The notes beneath the pieces were generated by a model. It saw only the letters and a list, made by a program, of their open reading frames with translations. It was not told the DNA's origin and searched no databases. DNA of 64,000 nt. Origin: Erythrocercus mccallii. Lineage: Eukaryota > Chordata > Aves > Passeriformes > Dicruridae. Location: assembly GCA_013397435.1 (NCBI GenBank), contig VZRG01002531.1, positions 32,839 through 96,838 of the forward strand. Reading direction: 5' to 3'. Positions 1-12,594 of the stretch are shown one piece after another; the first letter of the stretch is position 1, and the number at the start of each line of letters is the position of its first letter. A program made the position numbers and the translations under genes.

Positions 1-3000
1 GAGCGCTGAATGGCAAAGCTCAGCCCATGGTGAGAGCCAGGATTGTTGTTTGTCTTTTTCTTTGCTGGGTGTGTTGTCATCAAGCAGAGGTTTGATCAAA
101 CAAAAGCTCTTGAGAATTCAGAAGAAATTCATGCCAGTGATTTACCTGGACTAATGTCAATGTTAGCGCAGCACTAACCAGGGGACCTCCTGAGGTCCTT
201 CCAACCTAAATTACACCAGTTCTGTACATCAAAGCTTAGCTGTCACTCACAAAGTTAGGAGGAGGTCAAACTCACGTTTCACGTTATTTCTTGAGTAGAC
301 CTATGTTTAGTGTTCTTCCTTCTTTGAGGGACAGCTTGGATGTCTCAGTGACTGTCCTACCCACTATGCTGCAGTTTACACAGGTAGTCACCAAGCCTAC
401 ATGATCAAAACTGACCTCTTTTCACCCTGCTGAACTCTGAGGTCATTATTTAAATTGAGGGACGATGAGTGAGCTTCACAGGTCTGACAAGAACCAGAGT
501 ACCCTGTCCTCACCCACATGGGGCAGGACACAGGTGAGCAGAGGCGCTAGTGCAGAGAAGAGGACCTTCTCCAAGCTTGTCCCGTGACAGGGCTTTTCCT
601 GCACTGTGGCTGTGCCCTGCACTTGGGAGGATCCTCACCGACCTTTAGGGTTTGAGACTCCATGGCTTGTGGTCTTGCACCTATTTCTTGCAGCTTTGTG
701 CCGCTCAAAAACTGAGGTGTGCTCACAACGCTTTTGTCTCCCAGATGGCAGCCACACTACCAGTGGAACTTCACTTGATTTCTACCCTGCCATGTAATTC
801 TGTTTTCCTTGTGTGAAAGTGCAGGGCTGGCAGCATCCTGGCTGTCATGCATGTCTGGACAGAGATCCGTGTGCTCCAGCTGTGGCTCCTGCTCCAGCAC
901 TGCCCCCTTTGGCAGGACAGGATCAGATGGGATATCAGCCATGCAGCAGACACAGGCTTCAGGACTCTCCCCAGCCCACCCCCCCAAGCCACTGGGCACA
1001 TCAGCCAGGCAGCTCCTCCCCAGCCACAGCAGACCCTGCTGTCACAGGCATGGCCCCTTTGCATGGGCATTTGCAGCTGCACTGAGAGCCCTGATCCTTG
1101 CTGCAAATCTCATCTGGACACAGATAGAGGTGCCTGGAGGTGGGACTCTCCACCCGGGGGATGCTAATTTCCTATGACTGTCCCTTATTATCAAAATCTC
1201 TCTGGAAGTCCATCAGAGTTTGAGTTTTTTCCTTTCCCGACCTTACTTCTGGGCATCAGAAAGCTGCTCTGAGCATCACCTCTTTGCACTTGAAATCTGA
1301 TCTCCAGCCTATCTGTTGCTAATAGATGCTCATTTATTAATATGCCAAGATTAATGGACCTTTTCCTTGGTATAGGAAAACCATACTGCTACATTAATGA
1401 ATACATGTCTTTCCTGTCTGTACAAACTGTGAGGAGCTGTTAGATCAAATCAGTTCCTAAATGAGAAGCATTTAAATCTCTGTGATGAGAAGGTTCTCTT
1501 TGTTCCTAGGATTCACGTCTTGCTTGTGCACTTCCCAGTCATTCCCGTCTGTCCATGACTGTTGTTCCTCATTCCACACTTCATAAATGAGTTTGACACT
1601 TTTAGACAGAAGGTAAATGCCCTCTGTCCTGGTAAGCACCAGAGTTTTGGTCCTTTCCTAAATGTTCTTGGAAGAACTAGTCTGGTGAGTGCTCCCACCT
1701 TTACAGATGGAAAATTTTTATCTGAACTGCTCCTATGGAGAGGTTTCAGTTCTTGTTTTTCTCTTGAGCATCACTGGGGAAGATTCATGGTTCCTGTGAT
1801 GCAGCAGCATGTGCGCAACATTTCCCCGTGTTTGCATGAGCAAGAACTATTAATTTTGAGTATTACCCCCAGCCTTTCTTTTGACTTCACGTGGAACCCT
1901 CCTGCCTGTGCCTGATGAGTCTTTTGTCATGGGGAACAGTGCAGACACAAATATAGCACGCTCCACTCCCCCACCACCCTCTGTTCAGACTTAGTTTTGG
2001 GGGACAGCTGAGGGGGCTGCAGGCTGTGCCCCTGGCACGCAGGGGCACGTGCAGGGCAGAACACAGCACTGGGGAACACAACTCCAGGGCTCCTGTGAGC
2101 AGCTCCGTGTCCATCTCAGGGTGCACCACCATCCTGCCTGCCCCTCCTTGAACGCCTCTCGCCAGCAGCGACACCAAACCCCCAGTGGGGAAGGTGGCAG
2201 GGAGCTGAGTCACTGACAATTCTCACGCTCAGCCCGTTTTTGTGGCCAAAACAATTGACTTTATTTTCCACAGCTGTCAGTCATGGAAAGCATCTTTGTT
2301 TTTTTCTGTTTTCAGTGAGGAAGGAAAAACAGGGGTGAGAGCCTGCATCTGAGAATTACTGATTAGAACTGATGGGGCTGGGCTGTTCCTGCAGAACATT
2401 TATTCCTCCTACACCCTCAGTAACTCAGCTTCATGCTTTGAGACTAACAAATTTCTCCTACAAAACTGCGCTGTCAAGGCCAAGGTGTGTCCTCTCCCTG
2501 CTGAGGCTGTAGTCACTGGCCTAACAAAGGGATGCTTCTAGGTGAGGTCATGGATTAAATATGTGTCAGGCACTGCTTGCTTTTGAAGCTTGCTCAACAG
2601 TTTAATCAGCTCTGGAGGCAGTTTGTACAAGCTTTTTTTATTTTTTGTTTTTAGCTCTTATGTATTTTTTAGCAGAGGAAAATAATCTGCCCCTCCAAAG
2701 GCAGCAGTATTTCTCCCAGGCTGGACAGATTATCAGCTAGAAGTGAGTAGCCAGTGTGCAGGGGATGTGGGGAGTCCCCTCCTTTCATATCAAACACATG
2801 GTATCACTGTCAAACTCCCAGACTGCTTGATAACTGGATAAGAAATGTCACCTTTATCTGACTCTCTGCACAGCTCTTATCTGGCCACAGACATTCACTG
2901 CACCATGCTTCCCCTTCACCCATGTCAATTCTGGACAGCTGAGGAAACTCTCAGCTCTCTTTGCTTATGTTTTCACTCCTGTAGATAAGAAGTAAATGAG

Positions 3001-4234
3001 GTCAAGGAGGTCCCAGGGACACCTGACTCTTCTCCCTCTCCTCATGTTCCTTTATAGCTGACGCACAAAATATTTTTTTCCTCTCTCTCAGTATTTCTTC
3101 TTTTCCTTTCGAAAGCCAACTGCCTGCATTTACAGGACCCAGAAAACCTAAGGCAAAGGAGATACTACCATGATCATTGAATGAACAGCCTGAAAGGTCT
3201 TGAACTTGTGACTGTCCATCTTACTCTTACATTTTTGTCCAAACTGCTTTTGCTCCATTCAGATTCCTTAAATCCTGCCCTCAGTGTTCCTTGCCAACAG
3301 AGCCACCTCTCTCCATAGTAACTCCAGCTGGCAGCTAAATATTTAACAGTCTGGGAACATATTTTTTTTCAGTCACAGAGCTTGTGTTTCTTGGGATTAC
3401 CCAAACCTGGTGTTTCTACATAGTCCGTTTAATCCAGCAGCTGATTTCAAAGTCTCTGGGGTTGTCACTGAGTCACAGGCTTTGCCACTGCAGCACATGC
3501 TGAGATGTTGGTGGGAGGGTTTGATGCTTCTGAAAGGGTTTGCTGGTAAAAATGTTTTTTCTCAGGAGAAATAAGTGGGGTGTGAAATTCCCCCTCAATC
3601 TTTTCACATCTCAAGGATGCAGGGCTAATGTTCCTTATAAAAATTTCTCATTATTGGCTTGGTTGTGTCTAATAGCTTCAGCCACCCTGAACATCTGCTC
3701 TGATCTGCATCCATCTTGACAGGCCTGGCTCATGGATACTTCTGGGATTAGTTTCATGTGAAAAGTGTTTGAAGCAAGGAGGTGATTTAGAAATCCCCTG
3801 AAATAGTACTATCAGTGTGTCTCAGAGTGTGGAGGTGCCATGCAGCAGTTAGCTGGTCTCTGTCCCCAGTGGGACTAGCTACAATCACATATATGCCTGC
3901 ATCACTGCTTCTACAGTGCTTATATTGCTTAATTATTTTAATAAGCTCCTTTAAGGCAAGAAAAATGTGATCTTCTATTGCACTGCTGCATAGCGTCATG
4001 AGCCCTCTGTTGTGCTCCTGGGCATGCTGCTGATTCCCTGGGCAGGCTATATTATCCCTTCAGGCCCCCTCTCCCCTTATGCGATTCTGAATGTTTCCAC
4101 CAGTTCAACTGGTTCTTAAGTAAACTGGTGTCTTATTTTTTTGAACGGCCCAGTGTAAGGCACAGTTAAAATACTGAGGTAATGGACTTTCCAGAACCAA
4201 GCCCTCCTCCTGTATGAGCTGATTTATTAAAGTG
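1..4234. other. Non-coding stretch with no recognised gene
   Basis: Mostly unique-looking DNA with stops in every frame. Around 600-1150 and 1900-2200 the sequence is richer in C and G, so several short frames overlap on both strands, but none shows a domain or a convincing splice pattern. T-rich runs occur near 2630-2660 and 3060-3110. At about 178-226 a short string resembles the end of an old CR1 (gacctcctgaggtccttcc), but it is too short to call. I see no RNA gene or promoter here. Confidence 0.6.
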
Positions 4235-4746
4235 CATAGAATCATTAAGCTTGGAAAGAACCCTTCAGTTTATGGAGTCCAACTATTAACCTAACACTTC
4301 CAGGTCCACACTTAAACCATTTCCCTAACCAGGACATCAACATGTCTTTTGAACACTTCCAAGGATGATGACTCCACCACTTTTCTGGGCAGCTTGTTCC
4401 AATGTTTGACCACCTTTTCAGGGAAGAAAATTTTCCTAATGTACAATTTAAACCTCTCCTGGTGCAACTTGAGGCCATTTCCTCTTGTCCTGTCACTTCT
4501 TCCTTGGGGGAAGAAACAGAGCTACAACCTCTTTCCAGGGAGTTCTAGAGAGTGAGAAGGTTCCTCCTGAGCCTCCTTTTCCCCAGGCTGAACCACGCCC
4601 AGCTCCCTCATCAGACTTGTTCTCCAGATCCTTTCCCAGCTCTGTGTTCCTTCTCTGGACATGCTCCAACACCTCAATGTCTTTCTTGTCGTGAGGGGCC
4701 CAAAACTGAACCCAAGATTCTTGGTGTGGCCTCACCAGTGCTGATT
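4235..4746 (-). mobile_element. CR1 LINE 3' fragment (about 510 bp)
   Basis: Read on the minus strand this is the 3' part of a chicken-repeat-1 (CR1) retrotransposon. The plus strand starts with the complement of the element's end (catagaatcatta) and passes through typical antisense CR1 phrases: attaacctaacacttccagg, tccaccacttttctgggcag, ggccatttcctcttgtcctg. It ends at ctcaccagtgctga. It is 5'-truncated, as most CR1 copies are, and covers the 3' untranslated region plus the end of the reverse-transcriptase frame region. The frames overlapping it, including an antisense frame of about 107 codons at 4552-4875, are by-products of the repeat. The same subfamily signature recurs at 6.2, 23.6, 27.7 and 36.6 kb. 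Confidence 0.9.
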
Positions 4747-5930
4747 AAGTTTGAAGAGACCTTCCTAACTTTTGTCTTGCTAGTGTCTAGACCACCATGG
4801 CTACAGCAATGCTACTGCTCCTGCCCGTGTCTCCATTCCTGCTCTGCAGCCACGGCAGCACAAGGACATCAATAAAGGCATTGCAGAACCCAGGCAGGCT
4901 TGTCACTTCTGGACAAGGAGCTGCACACTTCTGTGAGAAACATTAGGACTTAGAAAACTTGCATGGAGATATTTATAGCATGGCTGCTTCCTGGGATGGA
5001 GAGAAACTTATTTTTGAATACCAGAGAGCAGAAATAGGCCAGCTCTGAAGGTGAAAAGGTATGAACTTCTATTTGGGGAACACTGCGTGACCAGAGTCGC
5101 ATGCGAAGGAAAGTAGCAGTGAGTAGAGTCAGTTCAGTTCTGCTGCCTTGGCTTGCAGTACCTTTCAGACCCCTGAGGCCAGGTTCTGCTCCTTTATTCA
5201 GTGCTGAAACCAGACCTGAATATAAGGAAAGCAGAATCTGGACATTTGTTTTGCATTTCTCCCCATTTTTTGCACTCTTAACCAGGTCTGTGCCAGGCCC
5301 CAAATGTTCCTTGGAAGGGAATCTGAGAGGTAATAGGTGCTGATGTGAAATGACAGATCTGCAGCTTGTGATCAGAATGAATATCCAGGATTGTGGTGGA
5401 GTTTATCCCTGCATTTTTGAGAGAGGATGAAATTATGTATTGAACAGATACTGCCTTTCCATTAGCTATGCTATTATTGACTTCGATCAAATTAGCCCTT
5501 TAAGCAAGGTCTGCTTGCCATTTTCACAATTCTGGCTTTTAATCATCGCCAGCTTATAAATTCCTCCTTCATAGGCTAAGCCTGCTGGAAGGATTTCCAT
5601 GGAGCTGACACAAATGCTTTATAGAAGCGGCCCCTCTTTTGTCCTGGGGAATTACAACCCTATAAGTCTTCATTTTACTTGACATTCCAATTTGCAGCTT
5701 GGATGCCACAAGAAATGCCTTGGGTTTTGGTTTAGTGATGAAACTTGTGATATTGCAAGTGTAACAGAAAAATGAAGATCTGTAAAGGCCTGGTTAAGCT
5801 TTCCTTTGCTAAGGTACATAGCCAGCCTGACAGGAAGAAAAACTTCTCTTCAGCTCAGATATGCAGATAGATACTTAATGTCAAACACAAAAGCCACGGA
5901 GATGAGATGCTGGGTAGGTTTTATCATGAC
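4747..5930. other. Non-coding stretch, nothing recognised
   Basis: Between a CR1 fragment and a SINE. Short frames occur on both strands at 4950-5490 but show no domain. I see no repeat, RNA gene or regulatory motif that I can name. Confidence 0.5.
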
Positions 5931-6060
5931 TGAGATTGGCTCAGCTGGTCAGAGCATGGTGCTGATAACACCAAGCCTGTGAGTTTGATCTCTCTATGAG
6001 CCATTTATCTCAGAGTTGGACCTGTCCCTTCCAATTCACAATATTCTATGATTCTGTGAT
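5931..6060 (+). mobile_element. TguSINE1-like SINE (tRNA-Ile head, CR1 tail)
   Basis: The first ~75 bases resemble a tRNA-Ile. A box-A-like tggctcagctgg lies at 5937-5948, an anticodon-arm equivalent ggtgctgataacacc around 5958-5972, and a box-B-like gagtttgatct at 5981-5991. These would be internal RNA polymerase III promoter boxes, now mutated. The tail runs through gagttggacctgtcccttcc and ends in CR1 octamers (attctatgattctgtgat). This tRNA-Ile plus CR1-tail design is that of TguSINE1, described from zebra finch and other passerines, which is thought to use CR1 machinery for retrotransposition. No target-site duplication is evident. This is a SINE and not a functional tRNA gene: the acceptor stem is not complementary and the tail is continuous. 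Confidence 0.82.
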
Positions 6061-6220
6061 AACAGAGGGAGAAAAGTATGGAAAGCCTTATCTACCCTCA
6101 GAAAGGGTTTGCTTTGCTGCTCTGTTTTATATTCTCTGTGTATGAGGATAAGTGCCAGTTTACCAGCTGGAAGAGCTGGGGTTTTCTGGGCTGCAGTAGG
6201 AGATGCTAAAGTCTTACACT

Positions 6221-6313
6221 CATAGAATCATAGAATTATTTAGGTTGGAATTATTTAGGTTGGAAAGGGTATCTAAGATCATTGAGTCCAACCATTAACC
6301 TAACACTGCCAAG
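6221..6313 (-). mobile_element. CR1 3'-end fragment with internal 15-bp duplication
   Basis: The plus strand reads catagaatcatagaatta, then the antisense CR1 end and cattgagtccaaccattaac, stopping at ctaacactgccaag. Only the last ~90 bp of the element is present. A 15-base block (attatttaggttgga) is exactly doubled in tandem at 6235-6249 and 6250-6264, a change the other CR1 copies here lack. The subfamily matches the fragment at 4.2 kb. Confidence 0.88.
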
Positions 6314-8724
6314 AAAATTAGAGCACTTCTTGCTTTTTGCCTAGAAGACCTTCCTCACATCCAAGTGAATGCCAAGAAAGTTGCTGTCATACAACCATGG
6401 TTAAAAATGAACTAATGGCTTCCTCCCTGGCCTAAGGGATTAATTCTATTTTCATCTTCCCTTCTCTTCAGTCCTCTGAAATTTGTAGAGGGGAGTGACA
6501 CCTAAACTAAAAAGGGCAAAAGTTTAATTGTGTGGGAAAATGAGCTCCTACAGGCAAAATTTTCCCAAGAAGCCAAAGAGTTGGACATCTGGAGGCTTTC
6601 CTCTCCATCACTCAGAATAAGGATGGTTTGTTACCTTGAGTAAGAAGAAACAGGATTTGATTTGATCCATAAACCTCTCATCTCTTCTGCAATAGCCCTG
6701 GTCAGCCATAAGCCAGCTGGGTGGCAGGGACATCCTACTGTGCCTCTATTATTTTCTTCTCAGACAGTGACAAAGCAGAGCCCATAGGGATGATTTTCTA
6801 TTAAAAGAGGGGGTGCCATGGAGGTGGTTGTGCCATTATGGAGATTTATTTGTCATGTAACAAGGAGAAATTGAGGCATGGAAATAACAATTTTTCTCTC
6901 TCTTGAATAACTTATTTCAAACCTGCAGAAGGTTTTTTGGGGATTCCCTGCTTTCAGAAGTGGGTCTTTGAGATTGTGCACAGACAGAACAGTTTTCTCT
7001 TGGGACTGGCTTTGCACTTTCAAGGCTGTCCAATATGGGAACAACACCAAAGCAGTAGGCCCTTGTAAAAAGTATTCCTTTTAGTGGAGCTACTTTTCCT
7101 TGCAGGCAAAGGAGCTGTAAGGCTACTCTAGCTGATAAGTTCTGAGTGGGATGAGGGAAAGTGTTGTAATGCTGTAGGTCCCCTAACTCTGCAATCCCCG
7201 CTCACATCTATCAAGGCAGACATATGTGCTAGCTATATCAAAGAGATTTCTGCAGACCACCCTTATTTTCTGCAGTGCAGAAGACACAGCAGGAGTAACC
7301 TTAGCAATTAAATGCAAGATAAGCCAAGAGCAGTTTGTCATAAAGAAGCATGCACTGAGGACCTTGTCCTGAAGGTGCACCTTGCATTTTCCATGCTCTT
7401 TACCTTCAGTCTGAGGCTTCCCTCAAGTATGGCTTGAAGCAAAAGATCATTAAAATTGGGATAACACTTCGGTTGTCTTTTCTCTCTGCTTCCACAGGCT
7501 GTGTTGTAAGGTGGCGTCCTGGGGCTGAAGCTAGTAGCCAAGAATTAAGTCTACGCCTGTACCAGCTGTTGCTTTCTATGTTTCTCTTTTCAAAGGCCGG
7601 TGCTGCTTTTGCTGTGCACCAAGGAGGAGGCAAGGTGCTTTTTAAAACTCCTCATACTCTTTAACATGGCTCATGATTTATGTACATGTGGTCAGGTACT
7701 AAATGACTTTCCTGCAGTATTTGAAGTTTGGTGAATGAATAACCACCTCTCACCTGGGCAGAGCACCACTGACTTTGTGCTGTGCTGAGAGCAACTGTAA
7801 AATCCAGTCAGGCTTTTCCAGCATTAAGTTGACATGAAGGCAGCCTTTCCCTCTCTGACAGCAAACCTAAAACATTACATATCCTTCATGCCTGCTTCTG
7901 AAAAGTCACAGAACTGACTTTCAGTGCTTTTGCTCCCTGCTGAGCTGTCAGACCTGGTGCAGTCTCAGTTCTGGAATTTCCAGGCTGGAGGTGAAACCAT
8001 ACAGATTTCCCAGCTCAATTCTCCATAAGCCTTCAAGGAGAAGTGCTCATCTGGGACAGAGCTGAGTCTCTTAGCTAAAAATTAGAGGAAAGTGTCCTCT
8101 GGCAAGACAGTGCTGTCAGCTGTGGCAAAGCTCACATCTTCCCTGAGAAGATGGTAGATTGTCGCTTTATTTTCAAGGCAACATCTAGTTTTATGCATTC
8201 AGGCCTGAATCCTCATCTTTGAGAGCCCTCGAGTCCAATGATAGCTGTCTGTACACTGTAAGGGATGAGTTTGCCTGCTGCTGTGGTGGCCCTGGCATGC
8301 AGGTAGGCCTTATCTTCCCAGGGAAAGGCAGCAGTCCCCATCTCCAGGTTTCCTGCAGGCTCTGGAGGAGTGCTGGCTGCCATAGCTCGCTGACCCTCCA
8401 CTGTCTGTCTGAAGCAGCCTTTTCCCAGCCAGATCATTGCTCTGCTCTCATGTGCCACTTGAGCAGAGCAGCAGAGACCTCACCCATCCTGGGGGCCGCT
8501 GAGCCTGTGAGCCCTGCCTGTGAGCACAGGTAATAAATGAGGAGGGCTTTGCCAGGAGCTTGGCCTGAGGCTCCAGCAGTGAGGGAAGGTGCCTGCCTTC
8601 CCAAAGCAGGTTACAGCCACCTGCAGGTGTCTGTGCTGCCTGCTTTAGAGCCTGGGCTGTTGCCCCTGAATTAGTGCCACTGACAGCCCAGCTGACCTCT
8701 CAGAGGCTCTTGAGTGGATGTGCC
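6314..8724. other. Non-coding stretch, nothing recognised
   Basis: No gene, repeat or RNA could be identified. The section around 8220-8640 is richer in C and G and gives overlapping frames on both strands (for example 8219-8533 plus and 8213-8458 minus); the peptides show no family features. The rest is moderately A/T-rich. Confidence 0.5.
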
Positions 8725-8942
8725 TGTGAGAGGAATGGGTTGCCCAGAGAGGCTGTGGATACCCCATACCTGGAAGTGTTCATGGCAAGGTTAGATGGAG
8801 CCCTGAGCAATCTGATCTACTGGGAAGTGTCCCTGCCCATGGTGGGGAGGTTGGAATGGGATGCTCTTTAAGGTTCCTTTGAATCCAAATGATTCTGTGA
8901 TTCTACAATTCTATAATTCTGTGATTCCATGATTCTATGATA
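8725..8942 (+). mobile_element. CR1 3' fragment with octamer tail
   Basis: Typical sense-strand CR1 end: gggttgcccagagaggctgt, gtggggaggttggaatggga, then ctttaaggttcctt. It terminates in about five degenerate copies of the octamer ATTCTRTG (8889-8940), the hallmark 3' microsatellite of CR1. It is 5'-truncated to roughly 220 bp. The plus-strand frame at 8674-8871 is a read-through of this repeat and not a gene. Confidence 0.93.
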
Positions 8943-11900
8943 AATAGTTGCACATGTTCTCATGCCTGAGATCAGTTGCCTTTCTCTCACCACAGGCTAA
9001 AAAAACCTGTACAATATTTCTGCAAACAGAAATTGCCAGTCTCAAATATAGGCAAAACACACCCCTTAGTGACTTTGCACTCATACAGAAAAGTTTGAAT
9101 TCAGACAAAATTGACTTTCCTGCTTCTGTGGGTCAGATGGCTGTGTGCGTGTTAGATTAGACCCTTGTTGCCATGGGAATGCTGTAAAATAGATCTTCCC
9201 CATGGAAAATGGGAAATGTTTGCTTCTGACATGGCAAAAGCCAGTTGCTTGCCCTTAGGAGCCCAGGGGAGCCCTGTACCATAGGAAAGCCTCTCAGACA
9301 GAATTTAGGATTGTAAAATCTCTACCTGCCTTAATTAACAAGTTGCATAGTGCTTCATTGGGCAAAGAATGCCTGAATTGTGAGTTTGCGCAGAAAAAAA
9401 GCAAGTAGGTGGGTTAGAAAAATGACACTTCTATAATTAGCTTCAATATCTACATCAGGTTATAGTTTGACATGGCAATTTGAACACGTGCCTAATTTCA
9501 CTGTGCTTTTTCAGTCTCTCCTACTCTGTTATGTATAACATTAAATACTGGGCAGGTCCATGTTGCACAGAAGTTGTGAAAGTGCCTGTGAGGAAATGCT
9601 TATGTGTAAGAGAGCTGCATGACAGACATCATATGTGCCATGGACTGCCTGGAGCACCTTTGATGCCAGGATGATGTTGGGAAAGGAGCCCTGGCGTTCA
9701 GTTCATACCCACAATTCCTACCTGTTCAGTCCTCATCAGGGATCACCTTTGACTGTCTTCCTCCTGATCCACACAATTGTGCCCTTCTCCTCATTCTGGG
9801 TGTATTTGACCGGAAATCCAGTCTGAAAAAAAGAAAAACAAACCACAGGAAGCTTCTTTGCTCAGCCCTTCCAAGTGCTGCTATTTTTTAACATATATCT
9901 ATATAACAACATAACAGCTTGACCTTAAATGCTTTTAAAGTTTAAAAGTGGTCAGATAACATTTGCCTTTCAGTTTCGTTTGCTTTCCTGGCTAAGACTG
10001 CGTGAAGAGCCACCCTGTTCACACAGGAGAGGTTTCACTTGTGGCATGTCTAGCCAGGAACACACACAGCAGTGCCAGGGGACTCAACAGGAAAAGCCAG
10101 TTGTGTGAGGCTGCCAGCCTGCATTTGCAAAGAGACAGTTCAGAGGGTTCAGACAGATCTCCAGATCTCTTATGCTTTTCCAAACCATAATTCTAAATAT
10201 TCTGACAACTATCCATGACTAGACAAATACTCTTGCAGGCACAGTAAGCCAGTGAGTTCAGCTTGTTCTGTGAATAATCATCAATTTCATGTGTGTTTAG
10301 GTAATTTAAATTCTCACCTTTCTTTGAAGCACTCTGAAACTCATACAGACACATCCTCTTTGTGTTAGGGATGAAAATTGTGATTATTTGCCACTGAAAT
10401 TGACCAAATCTCCTACGTTAAACATGAGCTCTCTTTTGAATGGTAGATTACCTTTAGACCCTATCACTAACTCTTTCCAATCTTTAAAAAGTCTCTAAAA
10501 TCATCTTCTGCTTGTGGAGCAATCAGCTTGCCAGCTCCTCTATCCAGAGCACATTCCCAGCTGGCAGTTGCCACCCAGAGACCTCCCCACTATCCCTGTC
10601 ACCATGTCAGGGGTGTAAAGGTGATCAGCAGTACCATTGCCACCTTCCCAGGCACTTTGGTCTTGGGCTTCTCTGTGGCTGACATGGTGCCAGGACATTA
10701 ATGCAGAGCACGGCAGTGAGGAGACCTCTAGAACAGAGACAGAGGATGAAACCTCCTGAGCAAGCTCAGCTAAGGGGGAAGGAAAGAGATCTGTGGAAAG
10801 TACAGCAGAAGGCACCAGCAGCTCCCACAGCCAGCAGCTGCTGCTTTGCCTGCTGCCCATCCCTGCAGACTTACGCCTCCTTGTTTGCAGTCGCACCTTA
10901 GCTGGGAAGAGAGAATGTGGGCTGTGTTTGTGTGTGTGTTGCTGGGGCAAAGGGGGAAGATTCTCTAGACCTTCTGTAAGACCTTTGGGACCCCCAGTCA
11001 GTGACAGGGAAAGGTCTCTGTGCTGGCTGCAGTCCTCCAGGGGCTGCATCTGTGCATGCCCCTGGACCGTGCAAACTGATTGAGGAAAGGGCTGGAGCCA
11101 GAATGAGCTCCTCATTTCTGTCTTCCCAAGGCTGTGAAGCGACTCGCCCTCTCTGGGAGCAGTTCCTGAAGATGGGAGTGGGAGTGAGGTGTCAGAAACT
11201 GATCTAAAACAAAAGTTAGGTTTGGGCCCAGGAAAATTTCCTGCTGCTGCTGTGGGTGGGTAATGACACAGCCTCCACAGACACAAGGCAGAGCCGCTCA
11301 GAACTGAGGCAGAAGGGTGAACACAGGCCAGGACTATTTAAAACTGAAAGTCTGTGCTTTGAATTTTTATATGTGAAAGACCTAATTATGGGGACTTAAA
11401 TCCTTTCAGAGCAGCTACTTCAGATGACTGAATGCGGGGTTACTCACAGCATGGAGGAACATTCCCAGGTTGTTTCAGACAAAAAATTTCAGGATTTGAT
11501 CCTTTATGCCTTTTCACACAGTCAAACCTCTCTCATGCCAGCAGCTCATGGAGATCAAGGCTACTCCACCAGAAATAGCTCCTCTGCAGAAGCTGATCAC
11601 TGAGTTGGTTGGAAGGTTTTGGTCTGAGTCATGGGATGGGCCATGCAGGACAAAGACAGCTCACATACAAAGGAGCAGCACAGCTGGGTGCACCTCCAGC
11701 AAGGAGAAGGAAGTTATATCTGCTGCCTGTTAGGGTGGATTTGAGTCAAGCCTTTTAATTCCCTTCAGCAACAGTAGGACTGCAGTAAGCCCTTACCCTG
11801 CCAGATTTCAAGCTCTTGGGGGTTATTAGGAAAGAAATTCACTAAATACTGCTCTGTGCCATGCTTTGCCTATGACTGGACAGGAGAATACTGTTGGAAG

Positions 11901-12594
11901 TGGATTTTTCCTGCAGAAAAGTACCAGTGTTGCTAAGAACAGTCATGACCTTGTTCCAAAATGGTTGCTTGTGTTATAAAACTGAGATTTACCTACATGG
12001 TGCAGCAATCTCCTTGGTTTAAAGAACCTCCCCTCTTTTTAACTCGTCTATCCCACAATGAAATGCTCTCCCTCCCCTGAAGCTCAGGAAAGAAACCTTT
12101 CTGTGAGTCACCAAGACAGCTCCCACATGGCACATGCTCCCTTTCCCCTACTGTCAGATATAGGATTTAGTTAAGGCCACACATGAGCTTTGCTTTTAGC
12201 AGAGCAGAAGATCACATTCACATCCAGAGCAGGTCATGGCAGATTTTCACTCTGGGCCCCTCTCAGCTGTCCAGCACTAACTCTATCTGCTGAGGATGCT
12301 GTGCTCTGTGTGGGCTCAGATATGAATCTAGACATGCATAGTCCCAGCAGGATAACTCCCTGGGAATGGCATTAAGCATAATTAATAGTGACATGAGATT
12401 AAGTATATCTAGTCTGCCTGAAATCTCCTATTTATGTCAAGGGGTCTTTTTCTGTACAGGTATGCAATAACCCACCCACAATTCTCTCCTTGCAAAGCTG
12501 ATTTTATCTTTCTTGTACTTTACTGGACAATAGCTCTGTATTGAGCTTTTTATACAAAGGAAAGCTGCAAGTTTTAACCCCTCAAACTTCCCCC
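8943..12594. other. Non-coding stretch; includes the longest open frame, judged spurious
   Basis: No transposon recognised. At 10540-11286 the minus strand is open for 248 codons, the longest frame in the window. The peptide is dominated by Ser, Leu, Pro and Gln with no domain, and three plus-strand frames overlap it, so the openness probably reflects local base composition. A short (TG)n run lies at about 10927-10940. No splice-site pattern or promoter convinced me. Confidence 0.5.

Noticed and set aside
4552..4875. 107-codon plus-strand frame
   Set aside because: It is the antisense of a CR1 fragment for most of its length.
5931..6005. Functional tRNA-Ile gene
   Set aside because: The tRNA-like head has no paired acceptor stem, has mutated A and B boxes, and continues into a CR1-type tail, so it is a SINE.
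10540..11286. 248-codon minus-strand frame, the longest in the window, as a gene
   Set aside because: The peptide is Ser/Leu/Pro/Gln-rich without domain, plus-strand frames overlap it, and the local C/G richness explains the openness. No splice or promoter signal was found.
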